From: Alphaproteobacteria bacterium US3C007
Lineage (GTDB): Bacteria; Pseudomonadota; Alphaproteobacteria; Rhodobacterales; Rhodobacteraceae
Assembly (NCBI GenBank): GCA_034423775.1
Contig: CP139918.1
Coordinates: 682,001-746,000 of the forward strand
Direction: 5' to 3'
DNA length: 64,000 nucleotides
Below, piece by piece: positions 8,229-18,390 of this stretch. The notes under the pieces were generated by a model. The model ran no database searches and was not told the origin of the DNA. It saw only the letters and a list, made by a program, of their open reading frames with translations. Numbering within the stretch: the stretch's first letter is position 1; each line of letters begins with the position of its first letter. The translations under genes and the position numbers were made by a program.

Positions 8229-9119
8229 ATGAGCATTCAAATTGGCAATGCACCCTGTTCATGGGGTGTCGAATTCGCAAATGATCCTAGAAATCCCGAT
8301 TGGCGCAGCGTGTTGAAAGATTGCGCAGATGCGGGATATCGCGGGATCGAGTTGGGCCCGGTGGGCTTTATGCCAGAAAACCCAGATATTTTGGGGCCAG
8401 CCCTGCAAGAGCATGATCTGACCTTGATTGGCGGCGTGGTCTTTCGCCCTTTTCACGATGCCAATGCCTGGGAGGAAACGCTCGACGGAACGCTGCGCAC
8501 TTGCCAGGCCTTAAGCGCTCATGGCGCCAAACATTTGGTGTTGATCGATTCGATTTCACCGCGCCGCGCGCCAACCGCCGGACGCGCCGATGAAGCAGAG
8601 CAGATGGAACAGGAAGAATGGAGCCTATATCGCGACCGCATTGAGACCTGCGCGAGAATAGGCGCGGAAGAGTATGGATTAACCGTGGGCATGCATGCCC
8701 ATGCGGGCGGGTTTATCGATTTTGAGCCTGAATTGGAAAGGCTTCTCAGCGAGATCGATGAGAGCATTTTAAAAATCTGTTTTGACACGGGCCATCACTC
8801 TTATGCGGGTTTCGATCCAATCGCGTTTATGCGCCGGCATATTGACCGGATCTCATACATGCATTTCAAAGATATTGACCCCGCGGTCAAAGCAGATGTG
8901 ATTGCAAAACGCACCGGCTTTTATGACGCCTGCGGCCAAGGTATCTTTTGCAATCTTGGGCAGGGGGACGTGCAGTTCTCAGATGTTAAACGGATTTTAG
9001 AAGACGCTCAGTTTGAGGGCTGGTGTACTGTTGAACAGGATTGCGACCCGACATTGGATGTCAGCCCCATTGCAGATGCGATCGCCAATCGCAGCTTTTT
9101 AAAATCAATCGGATTCTAA
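8229..9119 (+). CDS. IolE/MocC-like TIM-barrel isomerase or dehydratase
   Basis: 296-residue member of the IolE/IolI/MocC superfamily. MSIQIGNAPCSWGVEF matches the start of the inosose dehydratase-like branch. Putative metal ligands lie in GMHAHAGGF, CFDTGHH, YMHFKDID and TVEQDCDPT. GAAAGG precedes the ATG. It is the third TIM-barrel of this superfamily in the locus and has its own LacI operator upstream. It may be a second inosose dehydratase, an inosose isomerase, or a MocC-type enzyme for a methylated or aminated inositol. The substrate is not determinable from sequence. Confidence 0.82.
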   Translation: MSIQIGNAPCSWGVEFANDPRNPDWRSVLKDCADAGYRGIELGPVGFMPENPDILGPALQEHDLTLIGGVVFRPFHDANAWEETLDGTLRTCQALSAHGAKHLVLIDSISPRRAPTAGRADEAEQMEQEEWSLYRDRIETCARIGAEEYGLTVGMHAHAGGFIDFEPELERLLSEIDESILKICFDTGHHSYAGFDPIAFMRRHIDRISYMHFKDIDPAVKADVIAKRTGFYDACGQGIFCNLGQGDVQFSDVKRILEDAQFEGWCTVEQDCDPTLDVSPIADAIANRSFLKSIGF

Positions 9120-9202
9120 ACGCCGTGAAGCGCTGCGCTTAAGGCCTGCAGAAAAGCAGTTTTTAGGGTCAGTGGCCGCGCACCCCATCTGCGAAACGCC
9201 CC

Positions 9203-10204
9203 TTAGGGCCGGGCCCGCAACGTGCCACGCTCCACCAAGCGGCAGGGCAAACGCCGGGCTTGCGCCGGCTGCTTGGGTGCTTGCAGCATATCAACGATAA
9301 CGTCGATAGATGTTTGAATGATCTCGGCAAAGGGCTGCGCAATGGTGGTGAGGTTGATATTTTGCCAACCTGACATCTGCATATCATTCACGCCAATCAA
9401 TCCAATATCTTCGGGCACTCTTAACCCGTGATCGCGGATGGCGCTTAAGGCGCCAATAGACAGCACGTCATCACCACAAAAATAAGCCTCGGCGGGCGTG
9501 GTTTCTCGCAATAACCGCTGCATCTCTGCCCGCCCCGCTTCAAAAGAATACGCCTCTGCAAAGGTAATATCGGGCGTTGGACCTCCCGCGCGCTGCAGTT
9601 CCGATAAAAAGCCGCGCAACCGCGATTGCGTCGATGTGGCCGCTTGTGGCCCCCCAAGAAAAGCCAGCCGCTTGTAACCGCGCGCCAGCAAGGTTTCTGC
9701 GGCAATTTGTCCGCAAGCCTCATCATCAATGCCAACCACATCGACTTTGGGGGCCAGCGAAAACCGTCCAAAGCTGTTCACCACGGGGATCCCTGCGCTT
9801 CGGAAGGCTTCCGAGACCTCTGGTGGCAAGGTTGACGAGGCAACAATAACGCCATCCACCGAATATTGCTGCAGCATACGAAGCGAAGATGAAGCCTGAT
9901 AGGTTTCAGACAAATTGACCAGTAAAGGGCGTAAACCGCGATCTTGCAGGCCGCGAGTAAATTGATCAAACACCTCTAAAAAGATGGGGTTATGAAAATT
10001 ATCAGAAACTAGGCCGATCAATTTGGTGGATCGGGTGGTCAAACTTCTGGCCAGAAAATTCGGCGTATAACCAAGCTCGATCGCCGCATCTTCAACCTTT
10101 TGTCGCATCACCTTGGATACGGAGGCCCCATCAGTGAACGTGCGTGACACGGCCGAGCGTGAGACACCTGCGCGTTGTGCTACATCGTTAAGCGTAATGG
10201 CCAT
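9203..10204 (-). CDS. LacI/GalR-family transcriptional regulator
   Basis: 333 residues. The N-terminal helix-turn-helix ITLNDVAQRAGVSRSAVSR and hinge YTPNFLARSL are followed by a periplasmic-binding-protein-like effector domain (LIGLVSDNFHNPIFLEVFDQ). An in-frame start 69 bp upstream exists, but MAITLNDV at 10204 is the family start. Divergent from the ABC transporter with a perfect operator in between, and close to a second copy at 8161. Most likely the local repressor of the inositol genes, released by an inositol-derived ligand. The effector is inferred. Confidence 0.92.
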   Translation of the reverse strand: MAITLNDVAQRAGVSRSAVSRTFTDGASVSKVMRQKVEDAAIELGYTPNFLARSLTTRSTKLIGLVSDNFHNPIFLEVFDQFTRGLQDRGLRPLLVNLSETYQASSSLRMLQQYSVDGVIVASSTLPPEVSEAFRSAGIPVVNSFGRFSLAPKVDVVGIDDEACGQIAAETLLARGYKRLAFLGGPQAATSTQSRLRGFLSELQRAGGPTPDITFAEAYSFEAGRAEMQRLLRETTPAEAYFCGDDVLSIGALSAIRDHGLRVPEDIGLIGVNDMQMSGWQNINLTTIAQPFAEIIQTSIDVIVDMLQAPKQPAQARRLPCRLVERGTLRARP

Positions 10205-10280
10205 ATTGCTTAAGCTTTCATCGATAATCCTGCCAAAAGCGGCAAAGCTGATGGTTGGAATATGAAAGCACAATTAACTT

Positions 10281-10298
10281 TTTGCAACCGGTTGCAAA
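10281..10298. promoter_or_regulatory. LacI-family operator, copy 2
   Basis: 18-bp perfect palindrome TTTGCAACCGGTTGCAAA between lacI and the transporter. A TATAAA follows 4 bp to its right, so the operator would sit inside a -35/-10 spacer of the rightward promoter, a repressing position. Confidence 0.82.
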
Positions 10299-10417
10299 GC
10301 TATAAATTTTGTGTTTCCTTGACTCGTGGAAGTCTTTGGGCTCTACCAAAGGCGCCAAACCACCAAGGTGGTGCGACAGCTAAAAGCCTCATAAGAGGCA
10401 AAACTTGGGAGAAGACT

Positions 10418-11335
10418 ATGAAATTTACTAGCAAATTTGTGGTAGCGCTATCTGCAGCCGCTCTTATGGCCGGTATGGCAAGCGCCGAGCGCTATGTCAT
10501 GGTGACACATGGCGAAGGAAAAGACCCCTTCTGGCCTGTTGTTCAAAAAGGTGGTGAAGACGCGGCGCGTCACATTGGGGCCGATTTTGAATATGTATAT
10601 ACACCTTCAGCGGATATGGGCGATATGGCCAAATCAATCGCTGCGGCTGCGGCCACTCAGCCAGATGGCTTGGTTGTGTCATTGCCGGATCCAGAAGCGC
10701 TTGGTCAGGCGATCAAAGACGCCGTTGCGTCAGGCGTTCCTGTGATCACAATGAACTCTGGCCTGGAATCATCAGCGGCCGTGGGTGCATTGATGCATGT
10801 AGGTCAGCCTGAATATTTGGCCGGTCAATCAGCGGGTGCACGCGCGAAAGCGGAAGGCGCAACAAACGCGCTTTGCATGATGCATGAGCAATATAACACA
10901 GCCCTGAACGACAGATGTAATGGCTATGGCGAGAACGTACCATTGGCGTCAACTGTTGACACAACAAGCGACCCTGCGACCATCACAACACGTGCAGCTG
11001 CTGCGCTTCAGGCCAACCCAGACGTAGACTCAGTTCTGTCTGTTGGCCCACATACTTGCGTTGGCGTACAGCAAGCGATCGACGAGCTGGGCATGTCAGT
11101 GCACCACTCATGCTTCGATCTTAGCCCCCCTGTTATGGACATGATCAATGCGGGCAAAGTGGCCTTCACGATCGATCAGCAGCAGCGTCTGCAAGGCTAT
11201 ATGCCAATCATCGTACTGCACCTTTACAACAACGGTGCTGGCCTTCTGCCAGGTGCGAATATTCCATCAGGCCCAGGCTTTGTTGATAAATCAAACGCCT
11301 CATCTGTTGCTGCGCTTGCCGGCGTAGACAGATAA
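10418..11335 (+). CDS. Sugar ABC transporter periplasmic binding protein (inositol-type)
   Basis: 305-residue solute-binding protein of the ribose/inositol class (Peripla_BP_4). A cleavable signal peptide is clear: MKFTSKF, a hydrophobic core, then ASA before ERYVMVTHGE. The ATG at 10418 follows a GGGAGAAG site; the frame is open further upstream, but only this start gives a signal peptide. Captures the substrate in the periplasm for the permease and ATPase downstream. A strong terminator follows it, so it is probably made in excess over the membrane components. Inositol as ligand is inferred from context. Confidence 0.9.
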   Translation: MKFTSKFVVALSAAALMAGMASAERYVMVTHGEGKDPFWPVVQKGGEDAARHIGADFEYVYTPSADMGDMAKSIAAAAATQPDGLVVSLPDPEALGQAIKDAVASGVPVITMNSGLESSAAVGALMHVGQPEYLAGQSAGARAKAEGATNALCMMHEQYNTALNDRCNGYGENVPLASTVDTTSDPATITTRAAAALQANPDVDSVLSVGPHTCVGVQQAIDELGMSVHHSCFDLSPPVMDMINAGKVAFTIDQQQRLQGYMPIIVLHLYNNGAGLLPGANIPSGPGFVDKSNASSVAALAGVDR

Positions 11336-11350
11336 GACCAAGACATCGAA

Positions 11351-11381
11351 GGGGGGTGGCTTTTGTCACCCCCCTTTTTTT
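11351..11381 (+). terminator. Intrinsic terminator between binding protein and permease
   Basis: 10-bp stem GGGGGGTGGC/GTCACCCCCC (one G-T pair) with a TTTT loop and seven Ts after it. Lies inside the ABC operon, so partial read-through would set the ratio of binding protein to permease. Confidence 0.88.
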
Positions 11382-11429
11382 GACAGCCATGGGTAGCTAT
11401 TTGCTATCCTCTTTTTTTTGGGAACAGTC

Positions 11430-13016
11430 ATGAATTCACCAGTATCGCAGCGCCAGGAATCTGACCGCCACGCGCCTAAGAAACGTTTTTTATCCCTCTT
11501 TGCACGACCAGAAATCGGGCCGATTGGCGTGATGATCTTGTTGATGGGGATGCTTGGGTATTTCTCTATCCCGGTCGCCGAAGCCACCTGGAATCCCTTT
11601 AACGGGGAAGGCTTTAATGCGTTAGGAATACGCAACAACTTGCGGGTAATATCTCAACTTGGGATAATTGCGCTGGGTGCGGGATTGCTGATTATTGCCG
11701 GTGAATTTGATCTTTCGATTGGCTCAATGATTGGGTTTGCAGGGGCCTGTATGGCGATGATCCTGCGCTGGGGGTTCGCGGTTCTTATACCATATCTGTC
11801 CTTTGAGGGCGGTGTTCACATTGAATATTATACGCTGTTTTCGGTTGATCACGTCACGCCGATCTGGGCGATACTTATAACGCTTTGCTTCACATTAAGC
11901 TTTGGATGGATCCAAGGTTTTATCGTTGTGCGCTCTGGCTTGCCGTCCTTTATCGTGACTCTGGGCGGGTTGTTCTTCTTGCGCGGCCTCACAGAGGTGT
12001 CACTGCGGGCCTTTAACCACCGACCGGACCAAAGCGCGGGCTCAACAACCGTGACCGAAATTCCAGATTTGAAAAACATCATCGATCTGCCCGGCCATGG
12101 CGAGCTGAGCCGTTTGGACGCAAAATCTTTGCCCGAAGCAGATTTGGTCAATTTGGCGCAAACCCTCTCTGGCGATGTGGTGGCCAGTATCACCGAGCGC
12201 CTCAGCTATACCTATAATCGAGTGGCCGAAGCCAAGACCGCCTTGATGGAAGCCAAAGGCGTAAAACCTTTGGAAAAAGCGTTGGAAAACGCCGTTCAAT
12301 CGGGCAATGATTACATGGCCAACACAATCCGCGACAAAATTGCCAACTTCAAAATTGATCCGGTGACGCCCAAATCGGTGACGGAGGTGGATATCGCCCG
12401 CGCTTATATTGACACCGTTCCAACGGTGAACAAAGTGGCTGACTTTTTCGGGGGTAATATTTTGGAAGGCCTGTTCGATTGGCTGTATTTTCCGATCGAT
12501 TGGAACACCAACAATTTTGGCAACCAATTCGCACCGGGCTTGTATTCCTGCGTGATGATCTGGATCATCCTATCGATCGCCTGTTATATCGTGCTCAGCC
12601 GCACGCAAGCGGGCAACTGGATCTATTCAACGGGTGGCAACCTGAACGCGGCGCAAGCCAATGGTGTTCCAACCAATAAAGTAAAAATATCGCTCTTTGT
12701 ATTCTCGGCCTTCTGCGCCACGGTATTTGCCGCTTGCCAAGTGTTTGAGGTGAATACAAGTGACGCAGCCAAAGGCAATTTAAAAGAATTGGAAGCCATC
12801 GCTGCAGCGGTGATTGGCGGCTTGGTGATGACTGGGGGCTTTGGCACCGTAATGGGCATTATTGTCGGAGCCTTTATCTTTGGATTGGCCCGAGAAGCCT
12901 TTTTCTACATCCCGGGGATCGATGGATCCTTCTATAGGGTGTTCTTGGGTTTGGTGATTATCGCCTCAGCCTTGTTGAACGAAAACATCCGCAAACGTAT
13001 CATGGGGAACATATAA
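11430..13016 (+). CDS. Sugar ABC transporter permease with a large internal insertion
   Basis: 528-residue BPD_transp_2-type permease, much longer than the usual 320-350. N-terminal hydrophobic segments (about residues 32-48 and 76-190), including the GEFDLSIGSM motif, and C-terminal segments (about 370-525), with the AIAAAVIGG and GAFIFGLAREA motifs, are normal. Between them residues about 200-365 form a polar, partly helical block rich in Ala, Glu, Asp and Lys. A TTG 12 bp upstream is in frame, but the ATG at 11430 is preferred. The ATPase follows 1 bp after the stop. Part of the binding protein-permease-ATPase set. Confidence 0.88.
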   Translation: MNSPVSQRQESDRHAPKKRFLSLFARPEIGPIGVMILLMGMLGYFSIPVAEATWNPFNGEGFNALGIRNNLRVISQLGIIALGAGLLIIAGEFDLSIGSMIGFAGACMAMILRWGFAVLIPYLSFEGGVHIEYYTLFSVDHVTPIWAILITLCFTLSFGWIQGFIVVRSGLPSFIVTLGGLFFLRGLTEVSLRAFNHRPDQSAGSTTVTEIPDLKNIIDLPGHGELSRLDAKSLPEADLVNLAQTLSGDVVASITERLSYTYNRVAEAKTALMEAKGVKPLEKALENAVQSGNDYMANTIRDKIANFKIDPVTPKSVTEVDIARAYIDTVPTVNKVADFFGGNILEGLFDWLYFPIDWNTNNFGNQFAPGLYSCVMIWIILSIACYIVLSRTQAGNWIYSTGGNLNAAQANGVPTNKVKISLFVFSAFCATVFAACQVFEVNTSDAAKGNLKELEAIAAAVIGGLVMTGGFGTVMGIIVGAFIFGLAREAFFYIPGIDGSFYRVFLGLVIIASALLNENIRKRIMGNI

Positions 13017-13017
13017 A

Positions 13018-13809
13018 ATGGCACAAACAAGCAGCACACCCCTGATCAAAACAAGCGGTCTGGTGAAAAAATTTGGATCCTTCACCGCGCTGAACGGTGT
13101 TGATCTGGAAATATACCCTGGCGAAGTGCATGCTTTGCTCGGGGATAACGGCGCCGGCAAATCAACGCTGATTAAAATTTTGTCGGGCGTCCATGCTCCC
13201 ACAGATGGCAGCATTGAAATCGAAGGCAAACCGGTGCAGTTTAACTCGCCCCGCGACGCAAGCGATGCCGGCATCGGCACCGTGTATCAGGATCTGGCCT
13301 TGAACGCGCTGACATCGGTAACGCGGAATTTCTTTTTGGGCCGTGAAATTACCAGCTTCAACAGCTCTTTTGGACTGATGAAAATGAAAGAAATGGATCG
13401 GATCACCGCGGAAGAAATGGCGAAGATCGGTATTAATATTGCGGATCCGGATCAAGCGGTTGGCACAATGTCAGGGGGGCAGCGCCAGACATTGGCGATT
13501 GCGCGCGCCATTTATTTTGGCGCAAAAGTGCTGATCTTGGATGAGCCCACCTCAGCCTTGGGCCAAAAGCAACAAATGGAAGTTCTAAAAACCATCAAAC
13601 GGGTTCAAAAACTGGGTGATATCGCGATTATTTTGATCACGCATAACGAGATACATGCGCGGTTGATCGCAGACCGCTTTACCTTTTTATCATTGGGCGA
13701 GGTGATCGGCAGTGGCTCAGCAGAAGATCTGGCTGGCGATGACATTAAGCGCTTGATGGCAGGGGGCGCCGAAATTGGCGATTTGGCCAAAGAGCTTGAA
13801 GGCGTTTAA
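13018..13809 (+). CDS. Sugar ABC transporter ATP-binding protein
   Basis: 263-residue single ABC domain: Walker A GDNGAGKST, signature MSGGQRQ, Walker B VLILDEPTSALG, and the H-loop ILITHN. Ribose/inositol transporters often use a double-domain ATPase of about 500 residues; here one domain would act as a homodimer, as in FrcA-type systems. Starts directly after the permease stop and ends at a strong terminator. Confidence 0.92.
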   Translation: MAQTSSTPLIKTSGLVKKFGSFTALNGVDLEIYPGEVHALLGDNGAGKSTLIKILSGVHAPTDGSIEIEGKPVQFNSPRDASDAGIGTVYQDLALNALTSVTRNFFLGREITSFNSSFGLMKMKEMDRITAEEMAKIGINIADPDQAVGTMSGGQRQTLAIARAIYFGAKVLILDEPTSALGQKQQMEVLKTIKRVQKLGDIAIILITHNEIHARLIADRFTFLSLGEVIGSGSAEDLAGDDIKRLMAGGAEIGDLAKELEGV

Positions 13810-13836
13810 ACCGCATCACGGTTTTGAATAGAAATG

Positions 13837-13876
13837 AAAAACAGCCGCTCGTTTGATAAATTGAGCGGCTGTTTTT
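13837..13876. terminator. Intrinsic terminator of the transporter operon
   Basis: 14-bp stem running from AAAACAGCCGCTC through its exact complement, with a 12-base loop and T-run on one side and A-run on the other, so it can work in both directions. It sits 27 bp after the ATPase stop. Confidence 0.9.
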
Positions 13877-14008
13877 ATATATGCTTTTTCCACTATAGCG
13901 TCTCAATCCATTCTGCTGACCGCTCAGATTGCAACCGTTTTGCGAAAACCTGATGCAACACCACATGGCGCAGCGTTGCGTCTGCGCAGAAAGAAATCAA
14001 CGCGCGAT

Positions 14009-14299
14009 TTAAATTTTTTCAACCGTCCGCGGCTTTGCGTTTTGGCCAAAACGCTTCTTAATTTCGCGCTTTAAACGCGCACCCTCTGCCACACATATCT
14101 TATCAGCCGTTTCTTTGCTCATAGATTTGGGCCGCGTGATCGAGGTATCCCACATGATTAAATCCAGCGCGTAAAGCTGGCACACCACAAGCCCTTCTGG
14201 CGTTTTTAATCGAATTGGGGTTGTTTCATGTTCTTTTTTATTCGCGCAACCGGTGATTGCAAACAACGCGCAGAATAAGCATAAAAATAATAAACGCAT
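14009..14299 (-). CDS. Small predicted lipoprotein
   Basis: 96 residues. A lipoprotein signal peptide MRLLFLCLFCALFAITGC ends in a lipobox with Cys18, so the protein should be lipidated and exported. The mature part has two further Cys residues (VVCQLYAL and KICVAEG) that could form a disulfide, and a basic C-terminus. I do not recognise a family. It stands alone, with AT-rich sequence upstream. Confidence 0.75.
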   Translation of the reverse strand: MRLLFLCLFCALFAITGCANKKEHETTPIRLKTPEGLVVCQLYALDLIMWDTSITRPKSMSKETADKICVAEGARLKREIKKRFGQNAKPRTVEKI

Positions 14300-14517
14300 T
14301 AGAGCCTCATAAAATGAAATAGTAAAAAGTTATAAAATATACATGTAATTAACGCTTCAAAAGGCCTGGAGGCAAGGCTTATATTTCCCAGCCGTTTAAA
14401 TCGTTTAACAAATAACTCTGATAAGTTTACTCTATCGGGCGCGCAGCGTTTTGGACTGGGGATCTAAAAGACCCAGCTGACAGAATAAAAATCATATAGG
14501 TTTACGTGGCTGGCGCC

Positions 14518-17019
14518 CTACCCATCTATACGAATAACTTTATTTGAGGGATCATAAGGGCTGTCTTCTGTCACTTCAGCGGGCCATAATTGATCAAGGA
14601 TTTTTACTTGCAATTTTGTGCCCGGCACGGCCAATTCAGGACGCACATATCCCAGCCCGATTGCGCGCTCGAACGCCACGGAATAGCCCCCTGAAGTCAA
14701 ACGGCCAACGCGCTCTCCTTCAGGCGTATAAACCGCCTCGCGCCCCCACGGATCTGCATCATCGGGGCCGTCAATCAACATGGTGACGCATTTTGAACGA
14801 ACGCCCAGCGCTTGCATGGCATCTTTTCCATTAAACGCTTTTGTCAGGTCAACAAAGCGCGGCAGATCTGCTTCAAGCGGGGTTGCATCGCGGCCAAGCT
14901 CGTTGCCAAAAGCCCGATATGATTTTTCAAGCCGCAGCCAATTCTGTGCCCGCGCGCCCACCAATTTCATCCCATGCGCCGCGCCGGCAGCTTCCAGCAG
15001 ATCGAACAAATAATTCTGCATTTCAATCGGATGGTGCAACTCCCAGCCCAATTCACCCGTATAGGCGACCCGAATCGCATTAACGGGGCACATACCCAAT
15101 TCGATTTGGCGCGCGCTCAACCACGGAAAACGCTTATTTGACAAAGCGGTTTCTGGATCAGAATCTTTGATAACAGCCTTCAAAACATCGCGCGATTTTG
15201 GCCCAGCAATGGCAAAAACACCCCATTGCGTGGTCACATCCTGCACTTCGACATAGCCAAATTCTGGCGCTTTATCCGCAGCGCTTTTACGCAGAAAATC
15301 ACCATCATAATCCGTCCAGGCTCCGGCTGAGACAAGGTAGAAAGCATCTTCGGCCAAACGGACAATCGTATATTCGGTGCGCGTGGTGCCAGCAGAGGTA
15401 AGCGCATAGGTTAGGTTTATACGGCCGGTTTTGGGCAGTTTATTGCAGGTAAACCAATCTAAAAACTGCGCTGCACCCGGACCTTTCACCATATGTTTGG
15501 TAAAGGCCGTGGCGTCGATCAGGCCAACCCCCTCGCGGATGGCTTTGGCTTCGGTGATGGCGGCCTGCCACCATCCACCGCGGCGAAAGCTGCGCGCGTC
15601 ATGATCAAAATTATCATCCGCATCCAGGGGGCCAAAATAATTGGGGCGTTCAAATCCGTTTACGCAGCCAAACTGTGCTCCGCGCGCCTTTTGCCGATCA
15701 TAAGCCGGCCCAGTGCGCAAGGGCCGGCAGGCCGGGCGCTCTTCGTCAGGATGGTGCAGAATATACACATGCTCATAGGCTTCTTCATTCTTGCGCGCGG
15801 TATAATCGGTGGTAATCCAATTGCCATAGCGCTTGGGATCAAGCGAAGCCATATCAATCTCGGCCTCTCCTTCAACCATCATTTGCGCCAAATAATACCC
15901 CGTGCCGCCGGCCGCGGTGATGCCAAAGGAAAACCCTTCCGCCAGCCACATATTTCGCAGCCCGGGCGCAGGGCCCACCAGCGGGTTTCCGTCGGGCGTG
16001 TAACAAATAGGTCCGTTGAAATCATCTTTCAATCCGACGGTTTCTGTTGAGGGGATACGGTGGATCATCGACATATATTCTTCTTCGATCCGCTCCAAAT
16101 CCAAGGGAAACAGATCAGCTCTAAAACTGTCAGGCACGCCATATTCGAACCGCGCGGGCGCGTTGCGCTCATATGGGCCTAAAATCCAACCGCCGCGCTC
16201 TTCGCGCACGTACCATTTGGCATCGGCATCGCGCAACACGGGATGCTCACCATTTTCTTTACGCCATTCCACAAGCGCCGGATCCGGCTCGGTGACGATA
16301 AATTGATGCTCAACGGGGATCGCTGTGTTTTTGATGCCCAATAATTGTGCCGTGCGCTGGGCATGATTGCCGGTTGCGGTCACAACATGCTCGGCATACA
16401 CAATAACCTGCTCGTCGGACGCCAGCAGATTTCCACCTTTTTCAACCATTTTACTGAGCGTGACTTTCCACTCACTTCCCGTCCATTCATAAGCATCGGC
16501 CTGCCATTTCCGTTCGATCACTACGCCGCGCTGGCGTGCGCCCTTGGCCATCGCCATGGTCACATCAGCGGGGTTAATATAACCATCCGTAGGGTGATAA
16601 ATGGCGCCTTGCAAATCATCACAATGCACAAGGGGATAGCGGGATTTGATCTGCTTGGCCGACAGCCATTCATAGGGCACACCGCAACTTTCTGCAGTGG
16701 TCGCATAGACCATATATTCATCCATACGCTCTTTGGTCTGCGCCATACGCAAGTTCCCCACGATCGAAAACCCCGCATTCAAGCCAGTTTCCGCTTCCAG
16801 CGTTTTATAAAATTCTACTGAATATTGGTGAATATGGGTGGTGGCATACGACATGTTAAACAATGGCAAAAGCCCGGCTGCGTGCCAGGTAGAGCCCGAT
16901 GTCAGCTCATCGCGCTCTAAAAGCATCACATCATCCCAACCGGCCCGCGCCAAATGATAGGCGATCGAGGTTCCAACGGCACCACCGCCAACGATAAGGG
17001 CTTTGACATGTGTCTTCAT
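14518..17019 (-). CDS. FAD-dependent dehydrogenase fused to GcvT domain (dimethylglycine/sarcosine dehydrogenase-like)
   Basis: 833 residues. The N-terminal DAO-type FAD domain has the GGGAVGTSIAYHLAR dinucleotide motif and GSTWHAAGL, whose His matches the covalent FAD attachment site of dimethylglycine dehydrogenase. A linker (FAO_M) at about 400-460 is followed by GcvT and GcvT-C domains that would bind tetrahydrofolate and accept the one-carbon unit. The start at 17019 gives MKTHVKALIVGGG with GTGAG upstream; an in-frame start 84 bp earlier adds a non-conserved tail. It probably demethylates a methylated amine such as dimethylglycine or sarcosine. No other betaine-pathway gene is adjacent. 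Confidence 0.88.
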   Translation of the reverse strand: MKTHVKALIVGGGAVGTSIAYHLARAGWDDVMLLERDELTSGSTWHAAGLLPLFNMSYATTHIHQYSVEFYKTLEAETGLNAGFSIVGNLRMAQTKERMDEYMVYATTAESCGVPYEWLSAKQIKSRYPLVHCDDLQGAIYHPTDGYINPADVTMAMAKGARQRGVVIERKWQADAYEWTGSEWKVTLSKMVEKGGNLLASDEQVIVYAEHVVTATGNHAQRTAQLLGIKNTAIPVEHQFIVTEPDPALVEWRKENGEHPVLRDADAKWYVREERGGWILGPYERNAPARFEYGVPDSFRADLFPLDLERIEEEYMSMIHRIPSTETVGLKDDFNGPICYTPDGNPLVGPAPGLRNMWLAEGFSFGITAAGGTGYYLAQMMVEGEAEIDMASLDPKRYGNWITTDYTARKNEEAYEHVYILHHPDEERPACRPLRTGPAYDRQKARGAQFGCVNGFERPNYFGPLDADDNFDHDARSFRRGGWWQAAITEAKAIREGVGLIDATAFTKHMVKGPGAAQFLDWFTCNKLPKTGRINLTYALTSAGTTRTEYTIVRLAEDAFYLVSAGAWTDYDGDFLRKSAADKAPEFGYVEVQDVTTQWGVFAIAGPKSRDVLKAVIKDSDPETALSNKRFPWLSARQIELGMCPVNAIRVAYTGELGWELHHPIEMQNYLFDLLEAAGAAHGMKLVGARAQNWLRLEKSYRAFGNELGRDATPLEADLPRFVDLTKAFNGKDAMQALGVRSKCVTMLIDGPDDADPWGREAVYTPEGERVGRLTSGGYSVAFERAIGLGYVRPELAVPGTKLQVKILDQLWPAEVTEDSPYDPSNKVIRIDG

Positions 17020-17227
17020 AATCTCACATCCACTGCTTGCTTCTGCGCCTGATATGCGCCTGCTGAAAAGAAAGGCCTTTGCCTCTCCGACAAGACAGCG
17101 CACAAAACCGACGTTTGCAATTTATGCAGCCAGAAACCTGAGATTCAAGCTGCGTTTTTAGCCGCCTACCTTTGGCCAACGCCGCGCACAGCCTGAATAC
17201 GAGGATTCTTGCCCAATTTCACAATAG

Positions 17228-18361
<1,134 letters not shown>

Positions 18362-18390
18362 TAAACGCTCCAACTGACCGAGAGGTTCAC

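Noticed and set aside
13929..13945. Degenerate copy of the LacI operator (TTGCAACCGTTTTGCGA)
   Set aside because: It has lost symmetry in the right arm and lies downstream of the transporter terminator, beside the 3' end of a leftward gene, so it cannot act as a promoter operator there.
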